Shown piece by piece: positions 29,865 through 33,730 of a stretch of DNA of 33,730 nucleotides. How positions within the stretch are numbered: the first letter of the stretch is position 1; every line of letters starts with the position of its first letter. A model generated the notes under the pieces. That model did no database searches. It saw only the letters and a program-made list of their open reading frames with translations, and had not been told where the DNA came from. The stretch lies in assembly GCA_016927755.1 (NCBI GenBank), contig JAFGLZ010000205.1:1-33730 (forward strand). The letters run 5' to 3'. The stretch comes from Phycisphaerae bacterium. Its GTDB lineage: Bacteria; Planctomycetota; Phycisphaerae; UBA1845; JAFGLZ01. A program made the translations under genes and the position numbers.

Positions 29865-30573
29865 TCCGCATCCCTTGAAGGTCGCTGAGGACACGATTGT
29901 ACCGTTCGACCGTGCCCAAGTCCTTGAGGTATTCATCGCTGACGTAGCCGACGAGCTTCCGGCCCGAGGCGATCATTCTCGGAAAGACGTCCTTTCCGAA
30001 GTCGGAGGGTTCGTCGCGAGGGATGTAGTCCAGACATTCCCTTCGCAGCACGTATAGCGCCGCGTTGGTCAGGTTAACGAATTCTTGCCCGGGTTTCGGC
30101 TTGCCGAGGAAGGCTTCGACGTCGCAGGTCTCCGGGTTCATCTTGACGATGTCGCTGTCGTAGGGGTGCTCCGACCCGTGTAGCAGCAACGTGCCCAAAC
30201 CACCTTTGGCCTGATGAAACTCGACCATGCGCGTCACATCGACGTCGACGTAAACGTCGCCGTACAGCAGCAAGAAGTCGTCGGCCAGGTCGAACGGGAT
30301 CTGCGTCAGCGCCCCGGCCGTCCCAAGGGCTTTGGGTTCGCGAGCGTGCCGAATCTGGAGGCCGAATCGAGCGCCGTCGCCGAAGTAGTTCTCAATCTGG
30401 TCGCCGAGGTGGCCGCTGGCCATGATGACGTCGTTCACGGCGTGATCGCGAAGCAGTTCGACCAGATGTTCCAGGAGCGGTTTGCCTAGGACGTCCACCA
30501 TCGGCTTGGGGATGTCCTGCGCGATATCCCGGAGTCGCGTGCCTTTGCCGCCGCAGAGTACGATCGCCTGCAT
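29833..30573 (-). CDS. hddC: D-glycero-alpha-D-manno-heptose 1-phosphate guanylyltransferase
   Basis: A 246-residue sugar nucleotidyltransferase. The N-terminal signature is AIVLCGGKGTRLRDIAQDIPKPMVDV, followed by EPKALGTAGALTQIP and the metal-site aspartate in LLLYGDVYVDVD. A substrate strand EFVNLTNAALYVLRRE is present. RmlA-like enzymes of this length beside hddA and gmhA are generally HddC, which makes GDP-D-glycero-D-manno-heptose. A related hexose-1-phosphate activity cannot be ruled out from sequence alone. It is followed by gmhB with a 32-nt overlap and preceded by an epimerase gene. Confidence 0.85.
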   Translation of the reverse strand: MQAIVLCGGKGTRLRDIAQDIPKPMVDVLGKPLLEHLVELLRDHAVNDVIMASGHLGDQIENYFGDGARFGLQIRHAREPKALGTAGALTQIPFDLADDFLLLYGDVYVDVDVTRMVEFHQAKGGLGTLLLHGSEHPYDSDIVKMNPETCDVEAFLGKPKPGQEFVNLTNAALYVLRRECLDYIPRDEPSDFGKDVFPRMIASGRKLVGYVSDEYLKDLGTVERYNRVLSDLQGMRNEGRGRISRS

Positions 30574-30610
30574 GTCTCTCGCCCGTCTTCCAAGTAATCG
30601 GCTCTGCCGG

Positions 30611-31555
30611 CTACGTACAGAGCCGTTCGACCAACTGCTTCACCGCGAACTCGACGGCCTGCCGACTGGTGAGTCGGGCCTTCCAACCGAGCTTGGCCAT
30701 CTTCTCGGGCGAGAGCCGTACTTGGGGCACGTCACCTTTCCAGCCCCGTTTGCCGCCCGTGTAGCTGAACGTTACGCCCGACAGCCCCATGGCCTTTACG
30801 ACGATTTCCGCGATGGAGGCGACATCCAGGGCGTCCAGAACAGCCAGGTTGAAGTAGTTCACTTCATCGTCGGCATGCGCCAGACCATAGAGCATGCCGT
30901 CCACGCAGTCGTCGACGTGGAGGTAGGGCTTGGCCTGCTTGCCGTCGCCGAGAATCTTCAGGGCGGTCGGGTCTTTCTGGAGCTTTCGGATGAAATCAAG
31001 GATGACGCCGTGCGTGCCGTTCTCACCGACGATGTTGCCGAACCGGTAGACCCACGCCTGCATCTGGAAGTTGTGGCAGAACGCCGAGGTCAGCCCCTCA
31101 CACGCCAGCTTGCTGGCGCCATAGAAGGAAATCGGCAGGAGGGGCCCGTAATCCTCCTCCGTCGGCATCTGCTTGGATTCGCCGTAGACCACGGAACTCG
31201 ACGCGAAGACAATCTTCTTGATGTCGTTCTTGCGCATGGCGTCGAGCGTGTTGAACGTGGCCAGCGTGCCCTGACGGAGGTCATGCGCGGTGTCTCGAAC
31301 CCCTTGCATGATGTCGGAATTGGCGGCCATGTGGAAGATGATGTCGTGACCGGCCATGGCCTTGTCGAGGGTCTCGGTGTCGAGCAGGTCTTCTTGCAGG
31401 AAGCGGCAGCGGTTGTCGTCGAGATGCGATTCGAGAAAGGCTTTCTGCCCTAGCGACAGGTTGTCATAGATAGTCGTCGAGTGGCCTTCCGCCATAAGCC
31501 GATCGACGATGACGCTGCCCACCAAACCGGCGCCGCCCGTGACGAATGCCTTCAT
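30611..31555 (-). CDS. NAD-dependent epimerase/dehydratase (extended SDR)
   Basis: A 314-residue extended short-chain dehydrogenase. The Rossmann motif is FVTGGAGLVGS, NAD specificity follows from IYDNLSLG, and the catalytic residues are in FASSSVVYGES (Ser) and SFYGASKLACEG (Tyr and Lys). DGKQAKPYLHVDDCVDGM is also typical of UDP-glucose 4-epimerase-like enzymes. It may convert a nucleotide hexose or the GDP-heptose made nearby. Its ATG overlaps the stop of the preceding glycosyltransferase gene. The exact substrate is not predicted. Confidence 0.88.
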   Translation of the reverse strand: MKAFVTGGAGLVGSVIVDRLMAEGHSTTIYDNLSLGQKAFLESHLDDNRCRFLQEDLLDTETLDKAMAGHDIIFHMAANSDIMQGVRDTAHDLRQGTLATFNTLDAMRKNDIKKIVFASSSVVYGESKQMPTEEDYGPLLPISFYGASKLACEGLTSAFCHNFQMQAWVYRFGNIVGENGTHGVILDFIRKLQKDPTALKILGDGKQAKPYLHVDDCVDGMLYGLAHADDEVNYFNLAVLDALDVASIAEIVVKAMGLSGVTFSYTGGKRGWKGDVPQVRLSPEKMAKLGWKARLTSRQAVEFAVKQLVERLCT

Positions 31556-32712
31556 TGCCTTACCTCAACTGCCTCGGAGCCCGCCTCGACGGCCTTGCGA
31601 TAGACGTTGATCGTCTGCTCGACGATGACGTCGTTATTGTACTCCCGCAGGGCCTTGGCGCGACCTTCCCGTCCCATGGAAAGACGGAGGTCGTCATCCT
31701 CCAGGAGCTTCATGATCCGGTCGGCGAAGCCCTCGACGTCGTCCTTGGCTACCAAAAGCCCCGTCTTCCCGTCGTCGACCATGTATGGAACCCCGCAGAT
31801 GCCTGATGCCACGACGGGCTTCCCGACGGCCATCGCCTCGGCGATGACGCCGGGGGCCGTCTCCTGGCGGCTCATGAGCAGCAGGATCGAGCACCGCCGA
31901 AACTCTTCGTGGAGTTGATCTTCGTCGACCTTCCCGACGAAGTCGACGTTTCGTTCCATTCCCGCGTCCTTCGCGAATGCCTTGACCTGCTCGACGTACG
32001 ATCCGCCCTTGTCCTTGCCCACGAGTCGGAGCCTTACGTCGGGAAACCGTCGCCGCACGATCTCGATGGCTCGCACGATCTCGAACGTGCATTTGCGGGG
32101 CATGAGAGTCCCGACGCAAAGCAACCGGCCGGCTTCCTCCTCGACATCCTCACCCATCCGGAAGAATTCCTCGCCCACGGGGTTGGGGATATGGACGAAC
32201 TCGGCGCTGGTGAATCGTGACAGTTCCTGTTCGACGTACGGACTAATCGAAATGATATACCGTGCGGTTCTGAGCCCCTTCTCGAAGTAGTGCAGGTGAA
32301 CGCGATCGACCATCCACTGCATCAAGCCTTCATGCAGCAGGTATTCGAGGTGGAACATTCCGTGTACCGTGAGCACGCACGGAATGCCCGTGCGGGCGAC
32401 CTGCAGGGCAGACATCATCTCCTGGGCGTGAATCACATCGGGGCTGATTGCCTCAATAGCCTTCAGCGTGTCGCGTTGGCGTACCGTGAAGTACTGGAGA
32501 ACCGCCGGGACCCCGTAGTCTCTTATCGCATGGATCGTCAGCCCGTTCTTGTGGAGCGTTTCAGTGCGCGGAATCATCGGCGTCTGGGCGATCAGGTGGA
32601 GGTCGATATCGTCCCGACGCTTCAGACCGTGAGCGAGCAGATAGGTAATCTTCTCCTGTCCACCCGTGATCACATCCTGAACCGGGTAAAGGCCGATGAG
32701 AGCTACTCGCAT
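31552..32712 (-). CDS. GT4-family glycosyltransferase (second paralogue)
   Basis: A 386-residue GT-B enzyme with MRVALIGLYPVQDVITGGQEK at the N-terminus, LLCVGTLMPRKCTFEIVRAIE for the donor side, and RQETAPGVIAEAMAVGKPVV as the E-x7-E signature. The start at 32712 is chosen to match the paralogue at 26901-28058; an ATG four codons upstream is possible. Its stop is coupled to the epimerase by ATGA. The two GT4 paralogues flank the hddA-hddC-gmhB genes and probably add successive residues to one glycan. Sugar specificity is unknown. Confidence 0.88.
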   Translation of the reverse strand: MRVALIGLYPVQDVITGGQEKITYLLAHGLKRRDDIDLHLIAQTPMIPRTETLHKNGLTIHAIRDYGVPAVLQYFTVRQRDTLKAIEAISPDVIHAQEMMSALQVARTGIPCVLTVHGMFHLEYLLHEGLMQWMVDRVHLHYFEKGLRTARYIISISPYVEQELSRFTSAEFVHIPNPVGEEFFRMGEDVEEEAGRLLCVGTLMPRKCTFEIVRAIEIVRRRFPDVRLRLVGKDKGGSYVEQVKAFAKDAGMERNVDFVGKVDEDQLHEEFRRCSILLLMSRQETAPGVIAEAMAVGKPVVASGICGVPYMVDDGKTGLLVAKDDVEGFADRIMKLLEDDDLRLSMGREGRAKALREYNNDVIVEQTINVYRKAVEAGSEAVEVRQ

Positions 32713-32757
32713 GTTGCAGTCCATCCTCGTCTGCGGCCAACCACGCAGGCTCGGCGA

Positions 32758-33327
32758 TCAAGCCTTATCGATCCGCTCCCGAAGCGCCTGGGTGATCATA
32801 TGCTCCAGAATCAGGTGAAGGTCTTCCACGTGCCCATAGTTCCTGCTCGATGCGACGACGGCGTGATCGACCATCGGCTGAAGCTTGCCGCCGCCGAACC
32901 CAATCAGCCCGATCGTCCGAGCGCCGAATGACTTGGCCAGCTCGATTGCCTTGAGGATATTCGGTGAGTTGCCCGAGGCCGTGATTCCGATGACCAGATC
33001 GCCCTTGTTGACGAGATTCTCGAGTTGGGCACTGAAGAGGTCGTCATAGGAGAGATCGTTGCCGATCGCCGTCATCAGCGAAACGTTGTCGGTCAGACTG
33101 ATGACGCGGAACCTGCGTTTGCCCTCGACGCTGGCGCCCTTGCCGAGGTCGCAGGCGAAGTGCGACGCCGTCGCGGCGCTTCCCCCGTTACCGATGATGA
33201 AGATTTGCCTGTCCTTCTCGTAAGCCTGATGAATCATCGAGGCGACTCCGTCGATCGCCGCGAGATCCAACTCGTTCAGGGCGTCTTTGAGCCCCCCGAT
33301 GTACCTGCTAAAGAAGTCTTGCGACAT
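32758..33327 (-). CDS. gmhA: phosphoheptose isomerase
   Basis: A 189-residue SIS-domain protein. The phosphosugar-binding motifs are FIIGNGGSAATASHFACDLGKG and GDLVIGITASGNSPNIL; the catalytic glutamate and histidine segments fit VEDLHLILEHMI. GmhA turns sedoheptulose 7-phosphate into D-glycero-D-manno-heptose 7-phosphate, the first step of the pathway. GAGGAGG just before the ATG at 33327 fixes the start; the longer frame to 33384 is not needed. It heads the gmhA-GT4-epimerase-hddC-gmhB operon. Confidence 0.93.
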   Translation of the reverse strand: MSQDFFSRYIGGLKDALNELDLAAIDGVASMIHQAYEKDRQIFIIGNGGSAATASHFACDLGKGASVEGKRRFRVISLTDNVSLMTAIGNDLSYDDLFSAQLENLVNKGDLVIGITASGNSPNILKAIELAKSFGARTIGLIGFGGGKLQPMVDHAVVASSRNYGHVEDLHLILEHMITQALRERIDKA

Positions 33328-33360
33328 CGCGCCTCCTCGCATGGCTATCGCTCGCCGTGG

Positions 33361-33386
33361 ACTATAGTGGGTGACATTCGACACCC
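33361..33386 (-). promoter_or_regulatory. possible gmhA promoter with inverted repeat
   Basis: On the minus strand TATAGT (33366-33361) could be the -10 of the gmhA operon; a -35 at 17 nt is poor. Directly upstream at 33369-33386 lies GGGTG-N8-CACCC, a short inverted repeat that would cover the -35 region. This could be an operator that compensates a weak promoter. Confidence 0.3.
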
Positions 33387-33482
33387 GCCCCGATGGTTGT
33401 TATCGGGCTCGACTCGTCGGCTCTCTTTCGGCGATGCGCCCACCTCCAGTGCTACGACGGTGCCTTCTAAAGGGTTCGCGGG

Positions 33483-33730
33483 TCAACCGGTCAGTCCGTC
33501 GACCTTCTGGGTCAGATCCGTCACGAAGCTTCGGCCTTTCTTCGCCTCCGCGAGGATCTGCGGCAGACTGCCGTCACCTCGGGCCACCGTCTCGATCACG
33601 AGGGGGCCTCGCAGGAAGCCCCCCTTTTTCAATCGGGCCATCACGGCCAAGAAATCAACCATCCCGGTTCCCGGCGTTACCCAGACATCCTTCGGGTGCT
33701 TGTAGTCCTTGACGCACATGCCCGTGACGA
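33483..33730 (-). CDS. sugar phosphate isomerase/epimerase (C-terminal fragment)
   Basis: The final 80 or so codons of a gene that enters from the right edge. It reads VTGMCVKDYKHPKDVWVTPG and then GTGMVDFLAVMARLKKGGF and GPLVIETVARGD. This is the C-terminal part of an AP-endonuclease-2/xylose isomerase-like TIM barrel, where the KD and ViE segments carry metal and substrate ligands. The remaining two-thirds lie outside the window. Its stop is about 155 nt before the gmhA ATG, so it may belong to another operon. Substrate unknown. Confidence 0.8.
   Translation of the reverse strand, partial: VTGMCVKDYKHPKDVWVTPGTGMVDFLAVMARLKKGGFLRGPLVIETVARGDGSLPQILAEAKKGRSFVTDLTQKVDGLTG

Noticed and set aside
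1..33730. tRNA, rRNA, tmRNA, transposase or integrase genes
   Set aside because: None was recognised on reading both strands; no terminal inverted repeats or target duplications of a mobile element were seen.

Overview
This is a GC-rich bacterial window of about 33.7 kb with densely packed genes, many coupled by 4-nt ATGA overlaps. No rRNA, tRNA or tmRNA was recognised, so the lineage is inferred from gene content. Bacterial microcompartment (BMC) shell domains, secreted parallel beta-helix glycosidases, a BNR sialidase-like protein, an ECF sigma factor paired with a membrane-anchored partner, and a GDP-heptose glycan cluster together suggest the PVC superphylum, most likely Planctomycetota. 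This is an inference.

Left part (1-5121, minus strand). An ArsR-controlled operon runs arsR, an SO_0444/ArsP-type permease, a small thioredoxin-like protein, a membrane-anchored thioredoxin and a CcdA-like gene cut by the window edge. It looks like a metal or metalloid efflux system with its own thiol relay. Next comes a compact unit of a DapA-family aldolase with a candidate encapsulation-peptide tail, a gene encoding two BMC shell domains in one frame, and a TrmO-like methyltransferase. The joint between the two BMC domains carries an 8-bp tandem repeat whose copy number decides whether the domains are fused or separate.

Middle part (5122-16576). A 1.2-kb gene-poor stretch holds a 7-copy, exactly 10-bp tandem repeat. 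It is followed by a methyl-accepting chemotaxis protein with a CxxCH haem-c motif in its sensor domain. A five-gene plus-strand cluster follows: a cysteine desulfurase-like enzyme, two small unknown proteins and two V4R-domain paralogues whose predicted zinc ligands are lost in complementary fashion. A 16-bp-stem hairpin separates it from the convergent fluoride-export pair crcB and DUF190. Then come a large secreted lipoprotein resembling polysaccharide lyases and a divergent ECF sigma factor with a LolA-like membrane partner.

Right part (16597-33730). A mostly minus-strand block carries two GH141-like beta-helix proteins, a SAM methyltransferase, an EF-hand alpha/beta hydrolase, a secreted MTA/SAH-nucleosidase homologue, an L-serine dehydratase and a BNR sialidase-like protein. 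A surface-glycan cluster follows, with all four enzymes for GDP-D-glycero-D-manno-heptose (GmhA, HddA, GmhB, HddC), an NAD-dependent epimerase and two paralogous GT4 glycosyltransferases. hddA is divergent behind a near-consensus sigma70 promoter. The window ends inside a sugar phosphate isomerase/epimerase gene.
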